Assembly (NCBI RefSeq): GCF_009496005.1
Contig: NZ_WIBF01000001.1
Location: 620,001 to 684,000 of the forward strand
Direction of reading: 5' to 3'
Length of the DNA stretch: 64,000 nucleotides
Source: Tritonibacter litoralis
GTDB taxonomy: Bacteria > Pseudomonadota > Alphaproteobacteria > Rhodobacterales > Rhodobacteraceae
Both the position numbers and the translations under genes were made by a program. This document shows positions 30,414 through 38,694 of the stretch, in pieces; position 1 is the stretch's first letter; each line of letters begins with the position of its first letter. Below the pieces are notes generated by a model. The model was not told the origin of the DNA. It made no database searches and was given only the letters and a program-made list of their open reading frames with translations.

Positions 30414-30446
30414 CCCGCCGGTTTGTCCGGCGGGTCTCTTCTTTTT
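30414..30446 (+). terminator. terminator for tpiA (plus strand)
   Basis: CCCGCCGG and CCGGCGGG pair across a TTTGT loop and are followed by TCTCTTCTTTTT on the plus strand. There is no matching T-run on the minus strand, so it suits tpiA only. Confidence 0.85.
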
Positions 30447-30450
30447 ATCT

Positions 30451-31827
30451 CTATTTGGTGACGATCTCCGGCCCCATAAAGTGGTTGGGCAGGAAGGTCG
30501 AAATCACCGGAACATAGGTGATCAGGATCAGGAAGACGAACAGAACCGCCAGGAACGGCAGGGCCGCACGAACCACAGCCATCATCGGCATGCCCGCAAC
30601 GCCCGAGGTCACAAAGAGGTTCAGACCAACCGGCGGGGTGATCATCCCGATCTCCATGTTCACCACCATGATAATGCCCAGATGGATCGGATCAATGCCC
30701 AGCTCGATTGCAATCGGGAACACCAGTGGTGCAACGATCACCAACAGACCCGAGGGCTCCATGAACTGGCCACCAATCAGCAGGATCACGTTGACAACGA
30801 TCAGGAACATCACCGGGCCAAAGCCCGCAGACAGCATCGCATTGGCGATATGCTGCGGCACCTGCTCATCGGTCAGCACGTGCTTCAGGATCAACGCGTT
30901 GGCAATCACAAACAGCAGGGTCACGGTCAGCTTACCGGCTTCAAACAGCGTATGCTTGGTGTCAGGGTGCACAAAGGCGGTGATCAACGCCAAAGGTTTC
31001 TTGATCAGCGGCGTCTTTGGAGCATTTTCCCCATTTGAGAGCGGCCCCATGTCTTTGTAGACAAAGGACGCAATAAGGAAGGCATAGACCGCCGCAACAG
31101 CCGCAGCCTCGGTTGGGGTAAAGATGCCACCATAGATGCCGCCCAGAATGATCACGATCAGGAACAGCCCCCAGCCCGCATCACGCGCAGAGGCAAAGAC
31201 CTCGCCCCAGCCCAGCCATTCGCCTTTGGGCAGGTTCTTAACCTTGGCCATCACATAGATAGTCACCATCAGGAACAGACCAGCCAGAAGGCCCGGAATA
31301 ACACCGGCCAGGAACATCCGCCCGACTGAAACTTCAACCGCGGCCGCGTAAACCACCATCACGATCGACGGCGGGATCAGAATGCCCAAGGTGCCCGCGT
31401 TACAGATCACACCGGCGGCGAATTCCTTGGAATAGCCCACCTGACGCATACCTGCGATCACGATGGAACCAATGGCCACAACGGTTGCCGGGGACGAGCC
31501 GGACAGGGCCGCAAACAGCATACAGGCAAACACACCCGCAATCGCCAGACCACCCGGCAGGTGGCCCACACAGGCGATCGAGAACCGGATGATCCGTTTC
31601 GCCACGCCGCCCGTGGTCATGAAGCTGGACGCCAGAATAAAAAATGGGATCGCCAGAAGGGTAAAGTGACCTTCAAAGGCTTCAAACAGCGTGCCTGCAA
31701 CAGAGGCCAGAGAGCTGTCGGAATAGATCAGTAGGAAGATCGTCGAGCTGAGGCCCAGCGATACGGCAATCGGCACGCCCAACAACAGCAGGCCAATCAC
31801 CATGCCAAATAGAAATACCACGTCCAT
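30451..31827 (-). CDS. dctM: TRAP transporter large permease (DctM type)
   Basis: The 458-residue integral membrane subunit of a sodium-driven TRAP transporter carries about 11-12 hydrophobic helices. Family landmarks include ALSGSSPATVVAIGSI and TLGILIPPSIVMVVYA in the first half and MEIGMITPPVGLNLFVTSG in the second. A loop of about 40 hydrophilic residues (KDMGPLSNGENAPKTPL) lies near the middle. The start overlaps the dctQ stop by one base. The substrate is set by DctP; the C4-dicarboxylate assignment comes from the adjacent dctBD genes. Confidence 0.95.
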   Translation of the reverse strand: MDVVFLFGMVIGLLLLGVPIAVSLGLSSTIFLLIYSDSSLASVAGTLFEAFEGHFTLLAIPFFILASSFMTTGGVAKRIIRFSIACVGHLPGGLAIAGVFACMLFAALSGSSPATVVAIGSIVIAGMRQVGYSKEFAAGVICNAGTLGILIPPSIVMVVYAAAVEVSVGRMFLAGVIPGLLAGLFLMVTIYVMAKVKNLPKGEWLGWGEVFASARDAGWGLFLIVIILGGIYGGIFTPTEAAAVAAVYAFLIASFVYKDMGPLSNGENAPKTPLIKKPLALITAFVHPDTKHTLFEAGKLTVTLLFVIANALILKHVLTDEQVPQHIANAMLSAGFGPVMFLIVVNVILLIGGQFMEPSGLLVIVAPLVFPIAIELGIDPIHLGIIMVVNMEIGMITPPVGLNLFVTSGVAGMPMMAVVRAALPFLAVLFVFLILITYVPVISTFLPNHFMGPEIVTK

Positions 31828-32504
31828 CAGTCATGCTCCCCACGCTGGGCCCGCACGGCTTCCAGCTCATCTTCTACTTCGTGGCTTGCAACCAGACGGT
31901 CGGCTTGGCCGCGGAAAATCTGTACAGCCGCCTGTGTGAACCGGATCACCAGCAACAGCATCGACACCGGCAGCACAACATAGGGCACCACTTTCGGCAG
32001 CTTCTCGTAAGAATCGCCGTAGTTGATCATCTCTTCCAGGAAACGGAAGGCGCCGATCATCGGAACGTCCTGCACCTCATAGAAGCTTTGCGAACGCGCG
32101 GTCTCGTTGAGCCCCGTCGGGAACCAACGGCCAGAGGTCGGCGGCAGATCCGCAAAAACCGCCCAATAGTCATAGGCGCCTTTCAGCAACAGCAGCGAGA
32201 ACACGATACAGCAGGCCGCCGCAAACAGGCCAACCACGCGGCGCGGTCCCTGTGGCAACATGTTGACAATCGCGTCCACACCAAGATGCGAGTGTTTCTT
32301 GACCGCGTAGGATGCGCCCAGCAGAACCAGCCACGCAAACAGGAACACCGTGGCTTCCAGTCCCCAGAGGATATTGGAGTTAAAGACAAATCGCGCGATT
32401 ACATTGGCGAATGTCAGAGCTGTCATCAGCCCCAGAATGATGGCAATCAAGGTCTCCTCGATTGCATCAATAAACCCGGTCGGGCCGGAATGTGCCCCCG
32501 ACAT
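31827..32504 (-). CDS. dctQ: TRAP transporter small permease (DctQ type)
   Basis: The 225-residue protein has four hydrophobic helices: about residues 12-35, 50-70 (WGLEATVFLFAWLVLLGASY), 90-112 and 165-185. It forms the transporter core with DctM. It is larger than the typical 160-180-residue DctQ because of a 50-residue soluble insert between helices 3 and 4 (DLPPTSGRWFPTGLNETARS). GGGAG precedes the ATG. The gene is separated from dctP by 103 bases holding a strong hairpin, which would let DctP be made in excess. Confidence 0.92.
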   Translation of the reverse strand: MSGAHSGPTGFIDAIEETLIAIILGLMTALTFANVIARFVFNSNILWGLEATVFLFAWLVLLGASYAVKKHSHLGVDAIVNMLPQGPRRVVGLFAAACCIVFSLLLLKGAYDYWAVFADLPPTSGRWFPTGLNETARSQSFYEVQDVPMIGAFRFLEEMINYGDSYEKLPKVVPYVVLPVSMLLLVIRFTQAAVQIFRGQADRLVASHEVEDELEAVRAQRGEHD

Positions 32505-32569
32505 AGTTCGTCTCCCAAGTTGTAAGGAAAAAGGACAGCGACAGGAGTGCTCCGTCGCCTAAAGATGTG

Positions 32570-32593
32570 GGAGGGGCAATGATCTGCCCCTCC
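32570..32593 (-). promoter_or_regulatory. intercistronic hairpin between dctP and dctQ
   Basis: GGAGGGGCA and TGCCCCTCC form a 9-bp stem with a six-base loop, 15 bases after the dctP stop. It lacks a T-tract, so it more likely stabilises the dctP message or partly attenuates than fully terminates. A second weaker fold (GCGAC...GTCGC) lies at 32538-32558. Confidence 0.65.
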
Positions 32594-32607
32594 GCAAAAG
32601 TAATGGC

Positions 32608-33609
32608 TTAGAGGCCCGCGTTTGCAGCTTGTGCGGCTTCGATCATTTCGGCGCCTACGTCACCTGCAAACTGATCCCAAACCGGCTTCATCGCTTCCAG
32701 CCAGACGGAACGCTGTGCGTCATCCAGGGTGCGTACAACGCCACCTGCTTCGATGATCGACGCTTTTGCTTCGCCGTTGACTTTGGTGGATTCCGCGTTC
32801 CGGGTTGCGGTCACTTCATTCAGGATGGTCAGGAACTGATCACGCACGTCTGCGTCCAGGCTGTTCAGCCAGTCCACATTGGTCACTACCAAATAGTCCA
32901 GAACACCGTGGTTGGTTTCGGTGATACCATCTTGAACTTCAAAAAACTTCTTGCCGTAGATGTTGGACCAGGTGTTTTCCTGACCGTCCACAACGCCCTG
33001 CTGCAGCGCGCCGTAAACTTCAGAGAACGCCATTTTCTGGGGCGAACCACCGATGGCTTCCATCTGCGCAACCAGCACGTCCGAGGATTGAACGCGGAAC
33101 TTCAGGCCCTGCGCGTCTTCGGGTGAGATCAGCGGCTTGTTTGCCGACATCTGCTTCATGCCATTGTGCCAGAAGGCCAGACCTTGCAGACCACGGCGCT
33201 GCATCGAATCCAGCATCGACTGACCGGCTTCGGAACCTTGGAATGCGTCAACGGCTTCGATGTTCTTGAACATGAACGGCAGGTCAAACAGGCGGAACTG
33301 CTTGGTGAACTTCTCGAATTTGGAAAGGGACGGCGCGGCCAGCTGAACATCGCCCTGCAACATTGCTTCGAGTACTTTGTTATCGTTGTACAGTGTCGAG
33401 TTCGGGTAGACCTCGATGCACATAACACCGTTCATCTCTTCGTTCACGCGCTTTTCCAGCAAAGACGCAGCAATCCCTTTGGGGTGCTTGTCGGTGTTGG
33501 TCACGTGGCTGAACTTGGCGACGATCTCGCCATCATCACAGGCAGCAAACGCTGCACCAGCGGTCGCGGACAGAGCAACGGCAGTTGCCGCAACGGTCAG
33601 GAATTTCAT
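32608..33609 (-). CDS. dctP: TRAP transporter substrate-binding protein (DctP type)
   Basis: The 333-residue periplasmic receptor captures the solute for DctQM. It has a signal peptide (KFLTVAATAVALSATAGAAFA), then the family fold with KFSHVTNTDKHPKG near the start, FRVQSSDVLVAQMEAIGGSP (the conserved substrate-arginine region) and GVVDGQENTWSNI. Together with dctB/dctD, a C4-dicarboxylate such as succinate, fumarate or malate is the likely ligand. A strong GGGAGG site precedes the ATG. It heads the minus-strand dctPQM operon. Confidence 0.94.
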   Translation of the reverse strand: MKFLTVAATAVALSATAGAAFAACDDGEIVAKFSHVTNTDKHPKGIAASLLEKRVNEEMNGVMCIEVYPNSTLYNDNKVLEAMLQGDVQLAAPSLSKFEKFTKQFRLFDLPFMFKNIEAVDAFQGSEAGQSMLDSMQRRGLQGLAFWHNGMKQMSANKPLISPEDAQGLKFRVQSSDVLVAQMEAIGGSPQKMAFSEVYGALQQGVVDGQENTWSNIYGKKFFEVQDGITETNHGVLDYLVVTNVDWLNSLDADVRDQFLTILNEVTATRNAESTKVNGEAKASIIEAGGVVRTLDDAQRSVWLEAMKPVWDQFAGDVGAEMIEAAQAANAGL

Positions 33610-33790
33610 GATAACCTCCCAGTAAGAATCCCTACCCCCACCCAAGGCGAGGGCTCGCCGCAAATGTGTCCAATCGCAAATCCCGCCACAAGAATTGATT
33701 CGAATTTCACCGAATCACGAAAATTTCGCGATTGTTTTCAAAGGCGTATAATTTGCACAAGAATACCGCATGGGTGTTTGTTTTTTGATC

Positions 33791-33808
33791 TGTGCGAAAA
33801 CCCGCACA
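33791..33808. promoter_or_regulatory. DctD-type operator, site A
   Basis: TGTGCG-N6-CGCACA is an 18-base dyad resembling the rhizobial DctD upstream activating sequence, recalled from memory. Its centre is 32 bases, about three helical turns, from site B. Confidence 0.65.
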
Positions 33809-33821
33809 ACGGATTTTGGGT

Positions 33822-33841
33822 TTGTGCGGAAATCCGCACAA
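33822..33841. promoter_or_regulatory. DctD-type operator, site B
   Basis: TTGTGCGGA-AA-TCCGCACAA is a perfect 9-bp inverted repeat with a two-base centre, with the same TGTGCG-N6-CGCACA core as site A. It abuts the dctD stop codon. Confidence 0.7.
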
Positions 33842-33844
33842 CTG

Positions 33845-35074
33845 TTAGCGCCGGTAGTCCTCAGGGCGAATCCCATAGCGCGCAAGCTTGTCATAAAAGG
33901 TCTTGCGCGGCAGCTTCAGGGACTGTGCCGCCGCCGCGGCCCGCCCGTTTTCCCGCCCAAGTGCCGCGATCAACAACGACCGCTCGACCTGCGCCATCTG
34001 CTCTGCCAATCCCAGCTCCGCCGCCTCGGACACCTCTTCGGGCATGCCCAGCACAAAACGCATCGCAGCCGACATGAGCGAACGCGCATTTCCCGGCCAA
34101 TCCCGCGCCATCAGTGACGCCATATACTCCGCCGAGATCTCGGGCGCTTTGATGCCTGCCTGCTCTGCGGCCTGCGCCACATAATGGCGAAACAGGACCG
34201 GAATGTCAGATGGCCGCTCGGCCAGGGACGGGATACGCACCCGCATCACATCCAGCCGGTAAAACAGATCCGCGTTAAACGCGCCTGCCGTGACAGCCGC
34301 CTGCAGATCCACAGTTGTGCCCGCAATCATCCGCGCTTCGACACCGCGCTCCAACGCGTCCAGCACCGCATATTGCGCCTCGGTCGACAAAAGCTGCACC
34401 TCATCCAGGAACAGAGTCCCCTGGGCTGCTTCCTGAAACCCTGCGGCAATATCTTCAGCACTGAAAGAGGCCGCAACCCGTTTCACAAAGGGGCCCTGCG
34501 CCACCGGCGACATCAGATGGATGACCTCGGCCACTTTGGACACGCCGCTGCCGGGAGCGCCGGTCACCAGCACTTCGGCCTGGGTCGGGGCCACACTGCG
34601 GGCGCGGGCGCGCATCTCCTTGGCCTGTGCAGAGCTGCCAAACAACATCCGCGTCGCCGCATCACCGGTCTCCAGCTTGCGTTTCAACTCACGGTTTTCC
34701 AGCACCAGAGCCCGCGTTTTCAGCGCGCGTTCCAGAACCGCTAACAGCTCCGCCGTCGCACAGGGTTTTTCCAGAAAGTCAAAGGCCCCCTGCGAGATCG
34801 CCCGCACCGCCATGGGAATATCCCCCTCACCGGTCAGCAGGATCACCGGCAGTTCGGGATCTTTTTCCAGCGCGTAATCCAGCAAATGAAACCCATCCCG
34901 ACCGGGCATGCGAATGTCGGACAGGATGACCCCCGGAAAGGCGGCCGTGATGTGATCTTTGGCCGCCACAAACGACCCAAATGTCGCCGGATCCAGATCA
35001 TGCAGTTCCAGCGTCTGCCCCAGCGCGTCGCGCACCGCGACATCATCATCCACCAACAGAACCTTGCGTGTCAT
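33845..35074 (-). CDS. dctD: DctD-type response regulator with degenerate AAA+ domain
   Basis: The 409-residue NtrC-family regulator is probably phosphorylated by DctB. The receiver domain (residues 1-120) has the phospho-acceptor Asp53 in ILSDIRMPG. The central AAA+ domain is eroded: the Walker A position reads GAPGSGVSK (Lys replaced by Val), and the segment that should carry GAFTGA is shortened to AASFSAEDIAAGFQEAAQ. Walker B (GTLFLDEV) remains. A Fis-type helix-turn-helix is at the C-terminus (about 365-405). It should still bind DNA, but probably cannot remodel sigma-54. The start overlaps the dctB stop (ATGA). Confidence 0.93.
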   Translation of the reverse strand: MTRKVLLVDDDVAVRDALGQTLELHDLDPATFGSFVAAKDHITAAFPGVILSDIRMPGRDGFHLLDYALEKDPELPVILLTGEGDIPMAVRAISQGAFDFLEKPCATAELLAVLERALKTRALVLENRELKRKLETGDAATRMLFGSSAQAKEMRARARSVAPTQAEVLVTGAPGSGVSKVAEVIHLMSPVAQGPFVKRVAASFSAEDIAAGFQEAAQGTLFLDEVQLLSTEAQYAVLDALERGVEARMIAGTTVDLQAAVTAGAFNADLFYRLDVMRVRIPSLAERPSDIPVLFRHYVAQAAEQAGIKAPEISAEYMASLMARDWPGNARSLMSAAMRFVLGMPEEVSEAAELGLAEQMAQVERSLLIAALGRENGRAAAAAQSLKLPRKTFYDKLARYGIRPEDYRR

Positions 35075-36825
35075 GCCGCATCTTCCTTGTTCCAATAGTC
35101 AAGCTCAACGGTGAACAGCGCACCCTGTTCCGTGTTGATGCCTCGGATATTGCCGCCAAAGCTTTGCACTAACCCGTATGAGATCGACAGCCCCAGCCCC
35201 ATCCCCTCTTCGTTGATGCTGACATCTTTGGTGGAGTAAAACGGATCAAAGACCTTTTCTGGCTCTTTCAATCCAGGTCCAACATCCCGCACGCTGACGG
35301 ACAGTTTTTGCCCGGCCTGCACATAAATGCGGATCAGCCGGTTGTCCTGTTCCATCATTGCATCGGCGGCATTGTTGATCAGATTCACAAAGACCTGCCC
35401 CAAACGCACCTCGCCGCCCAATGCATAAACCGGCGCGGAAAACGATGCCGGGTCCCAGTCCAGCTCAATGCGATCCGCCGTCAGCCGCGGCTCGGTCAGC
35501 TCTACGGCGGTATTGATCACCGCAATCACATCCACCCGCCCCACAGGCTCGCTTTCATTGCGGGCAAAGGCGCGCAGGTTTTTGATGATCCGCGCCATAC
35601 GCGCCGCCAGATCCGCAATGCGGGTCAGATTATCCCCGGCCCGGTCGCTTTTGTTGCGCGCCAAAAAGGCAGAGCCGTTCTCCGCATATTGCTGGATCGC
35701 CATCAAGGGCTGGTTCAGCTCGTGACTGATCCCGGCGGACATCTGGCCCAGCGCCGACAGTTTTCCCGCCTGGACCAGATCCGCCTGCGCACGGGTCAAT
35801 GCGGCTTCGGCCTCTTGGCGTTCATGCACTTCGCGGCGCAGATCCTCGTTCACGCGGGTCAGCTCCTGGGTCCGTTGCGCCACGCGCCCTTCCAGCTCGG
35901 CATTGGCCAAGGCCAGCGTGCGGCGCCGTTCCGTCACCAGATAAAGCACCGCGCCAAAGGCCAGACACAGCGCCATCACCGTGGCCGCCTGCAACATCGC
36001 CAACCGATGCGCCGGGGCCACATCCACCAGGATCTCCCCTACCAGGTTCAGCCCCGGCAGGTTCACCGCCTGATGCAATGCGGTTTCCGGCAAATAGGGG
36101 TTAAACGATGACATCCACAGATCATGCCCCCCGACCGAGACTTGCTGGATCACCTGCTCAATCCCGTGACTGTCATACAAGCGACTGCCATCGGCAGAGC
36201 GTTGGTAATGCAGCAATTCTGGCCGGTTTGAGATAAAGATCTGCTGCTCTTCATTGGTGAAAAACACCGCAGGCAGGGATCCGCGCCAGGTCTGTTCGAC
36301 ATCTTCAACATCGACCACCACCACCAACGCACCCTGTACGCCACTGGTGCCAAAAATCGGCGCCGCAAAGAAATAGGCCCGCTGCGCGCCGGGCGACAAC
36401 ACCGCATACCCCGTGCCCAGTGCCCCCTGCAGCACCCGGTCAAAAAAGGGTCTGCCCCGAACCACGCGTTCTGGCCGGCTTTGATCCTGCGCCACGGCCT
36501 CGCCCTCAGTGTTGACAAAAAACACGTCCACCGCGCCCGTTTTATCCGCCGCCGATTGCAGGAAGTCCGCCACCTGTGCCGAGGGTTCGCCAGCCGCCAG
36601 CCTCCGCACTTCGGGGTGGTCTGCCATCAGTACGGCCAGCTCTTGATAGACCTGCAACTGGGACGTGACCCGGTCGGACGCCAGTTCCAGGTCCGCCGCC
36701 GTGCGTTGTGCCAATGTGTCCACTGCCTGACGAAACCCATAGGTCCAGACAATGGCAGACAGGGTCAACACGGCCGCCAAAAAGCCAACGATCGCCACCC
36801 AGCGGTTTTTCATACGTGTTTGCAT
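35071..36825 (-). CDS. dctB: DctB-type sensor histidine kinase
   Basis: The 584-residue membrane kinase senses C4-dicarboxylates or related acids. It has a first transmembrane helix at about residues 8-28, a periplasmic double-PAS-like sensor of about 250 residues, a second helix near 275-295 (MLQAATVMALCLAFGAVLYL), a coiled coil, and the kinase core with phospho-His in GISHELNQPLMAIQQ (about residue 367), N box and DVGPGLKEP plus GMGLGLSIS. The ATG at 36825 follows AAGGTG. A longer frame exists upstream but overlaps the divergent P450 gene. It is coupled to dctD by ATGA. Confidence 0.93.
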   Translation of the reverse strand: MQTRMKNRWVAIVGFLAAVLTLSAIVWTYGFRQAVDTLAQRTAADLELASDRVTSQLQVYQELAVLMADHPEVRRLAAGEPSAQVADFLQSAADKTGAVDVFFVNTEGEAVAQDQSRPERVVRGRPFFDRVLQGALGTGYAVLSPGAQRAYFFAAPIFGTSGVQGALVVVVDVEDVEQTWRGSLPAVFFTNEEQQIFISNRPELLHYQRSADGSRLYDSHGIEQVIQQVSVGGHDLWMSSFNPYLPETALHQAVNLPGLNLVGEILVDVAPAHRLAMLQAATVMALCLAFGAVLYLVTERRRTLALANAELEGRVAQRTQELTRVNEDLRREVHERQEAEAALTRAQADLVQAGKLSALGQMSAGISHELNQPLMAIQQYAENGSAFLARNKSDRAGDNLTRIADLAARMARIIKNLRAFARNESEPVGRVDVIAVINTAVELTEPRLTADRIELDWDPASFSAPVYALGGEVRLGQVFVNLINNAADAMMEQDNRLIRIYVQAGQKLSVSVRDVGPGLKEPEKVFDPFYSTKDVSINEEGMGLGLSISYGLVQSFGGNIRGINTEQGALFTVELDYWNKEDAA

Positions 36826-36887
36826 CCCTGTCACCTTAACAAAGCAGGCTTTGCATTGACCAGAGATCGTGGCAAAGAGTTTATGAT

Positions 36888-38072
36888 ATGAAGACCTTGT
36901 ACCAGTCCCCGACCGATCCCGACTTTGTTCAAAACCCTTATGGGTTTTATGATCGCGCCCGCCAAGACGGGCCGCTGCATTTCTGGCAGGACTATGGGAT
37001 GGTCGCAGCCTTTTCCCACAATGCGGTGCATATGCTGCTGCGCGACCGCCGGTTTGGCCGCGCATGCCCGGCAGAGCTGGTCACAGATCCCGCGCCGCAT
37101 CTTGCGCCGTTTCTGGCCGTCGAAGCGCATTCCATGTTGGAGCTGGAGCCACCGCGCCACACCCGGCTGCGCAAACTGGTTCAGCGCGCCTTTACGCCCC
37201 GCGCGGTCGAAGCCCTGCGCCCTGAGATTGAGGCGCTGTGCCATCAGTTGATCGACCAATTCCCGACACAGCCTTTTGACATCCTCAAATCCTATTGCAT
37301 CCAGGTGCCCGCCATTACCATCTGTCGCCTCCTGGGCGTGCCCGAGCGCGACGCGATGCTGCTGGTCCAATGGTCCAACGAGATTGTCGCCATGTATCAG
37401 GCCGGCCGTGACCACCAGACGGAACTGCGCGCCGCACAAGCCGCTGCTGATTTCAGCCTCTATCTGCGCCACTACATCGACGCCCGCCGCGCCGATCCCC
37501 GTGACGACCTGATCACCCGCCTGATCGCAGCCGAGGAAAAAGGCGCAACCCTCAGCACCGATGAACTGGTCAGCACCTGCATCCTGTTGCTGAACGCCGG
37601 GCACGAGGCGACGGTCTCCACCCTGGGCAATGGGCTGCGGATCATGTTGCAGGAGGGTTGGGAAACCAGCTGGATCGCACCCGGTGGCATTGAACGGCTG
37701 ATTGAGGAAATCCTGCGCTTTGACCCGCCGCTGCATATGTTCACCCGCTATGCCTATGAAGAGGTGGAGATGTGCGGCCACCGGTTCAAACGCGGTGATC
37801 AGGTGGCGCTGCTTTTGGCCGCCGCCAACCGCGACCCAGAGGCTTGTCCCCGTGCGGATCAATTCGACCCGACCCGCGCGCCCAAGGTCAACAAATCCTT
37901 TGGCGGTGGGCTGCATTTTTGCGTCGGCGCGCCCTTGGCCCGGATGGAAATGCAGATCGCCCTGCCGATCCTTTTGACCCGGTGCCCGAACCTGAACCTG
38001 GCTGAGGTACCCACCTTCCCGCCCAGCTACCATTTTCATGGCTACAGCAGCGTGATGGTGCAGGTGGATTAA
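36888..38072 (+). CDS. cytochrome P450
   Basis: The 394-residue soluble class I bacterial P450 has the oxygen-activating I-helix motif AGHEAT near residues 237-242, the ExxR pair (EEILR) and the heme loop FGGGLHFCVG with the thiolate ligand Cys345. It needs a ferredoxin and reductase, which are not adjacent; fpr at 42.8 kb is a candidate reductase. The substrate is unknown. It is divergent from dctB with a 62-base gap. Downstream, 7 bases after its stop, lies the convergent Lrp-type gene. Confidence 0.93.
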   Translation: MKTLYQSPTDPDFVQNPYGFYDRARQDGPLHFWQDYGMVAAFSHNAVHMLLRDRRFGRACPAELVTDPAPHLAPFLAVEAHSMLELEPPRHTRLRKLVQRAFTPRAVEALRPEIEALCHQLIDQFPTQPFDILKSYCIQVPAITICRLLGVPERDAMLLVQWSNEIVAMYQAGRDHQTELRAAQAAADFSLYLRHYIDARRADPRDDLITRLIAAEEKGATLSTDELVSTCILLLNAGHEATVSTLGNGLRIMLQEGWETSWIAPGGIERLIEEILRFDPPLHMFTRYAYEEVEMCGHRFKRGDQVALLLAAANRDPEACPRADQFDPTRAPKVNKSFGGGLHFCVGAPLARMEMQIALPILLTRCPNLNLAEVPTFPPSYHFHGYSSVMVQVD

Positions 38073-38079
38073 AACACGC

Positions 38080-38547
38080 TCAGGTCTCGATCGGCAGCAT
38101 GGTGGTGGATTTGATCTCTTCCATCGACAAGAGGGCCGTTACATTATGGACCCGCACCTCTGAGATCAGCGCCTGATAGAATTTGTCATAGGCCCGCGCG
38201 TTTTGAACACGCACCTTGATAATATAATCGATGTCGCCCGCCAGACGATGCGCCTCTTGCACCTCGGGGCGGTCCTGCAAGGCCTTCAGGAACTTGGCCT
38301 GCCAATCCGCCTCATGCTCGGACGTGCGGATCAAGACAAAGAAACACGCCTCATATCCCAGCGCCTCTGCATCCAGCAAAAAGGTCTGCTGTTTGATGAC
38401 GCCCGCATCCTTCATTTTGCGGATCCGATTCCAGACTGGCGTCTTGGAACTGCCAACACGACGTGCAATTTCATCCAGTGACTGCCCGGCATCCCGCTGC
38501 AGCTCTGCCAAAATTTTCCGATCTGTCCCGTCTATCCGCACCGTCAT
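38080..38547 (-). CDS. Lrp/AsnC-family regulator, probable regulator of the sulfur operon
   Basis: The 155-residue protein has an N-terminal winged HTH (about residues 5-55; LDEIARRVGSSKTPVWNRI) and a RAM ligand-binding domain. AGGA lies directly before the ATG. It is divergent from cobA and the sulfite-reduction genes across 147 bases, so it likely controls them, as in other alphaproteobacteria where an Lrp-like protein sits beside cysteine synthesis genes. GGAA-TAT-TTCC at about 38651-38661 is a short dyad that might be part of its operator. Confidence 0.9.
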   Translation of the reverse strand: MTVRIDGTDRKILAELQRDAGQSLDEIARRVGSSKTPVWNRIRKMKDAGVIKQQTFLLDAEALGYEACFFVLIRTSEHEADWQAKFLKALQDRPEVQEAHRLAGDIDYIIKVRVQNARAYDKFYQALISEVRVHNVTALLSMEEIKSTTMLPIET

Positions 38548-38694
38548 TCCTGTTTTCCTTCCATTTCAGGACAAACCATTCTGCGCGCCGATGGGCATAG
38601 AATAATCATCCTTATTTTTTCTTACATATGGCAGGCATGGGGGAATATTTCCTATATCTAGCATCAAGTCAAACGACAACACGGGTCCTGAGTA

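Larger units (their letters stand above)
33610..33844 (-). promoter_or_regulatory. dctP promoter region
   Basis: This AT-rich gap between dctD and dctP contains two palindromic activator sites (listed separately), and nearer to dctP an AAATTATAC stretch that could serve as a -10 element. I searched for GG-N10-GC, the sigma-54 -24/-12 pattern, on the minus strand and found no correctly spaced copy. Confidence 0.55.

Noticed and set aside
33660-33780. Sigma-54 promoter of dctP
   Set aside because: Sequences resembling -24/-12 elements have GG-N8-GC or GG-N9-GC spacing, not N10.
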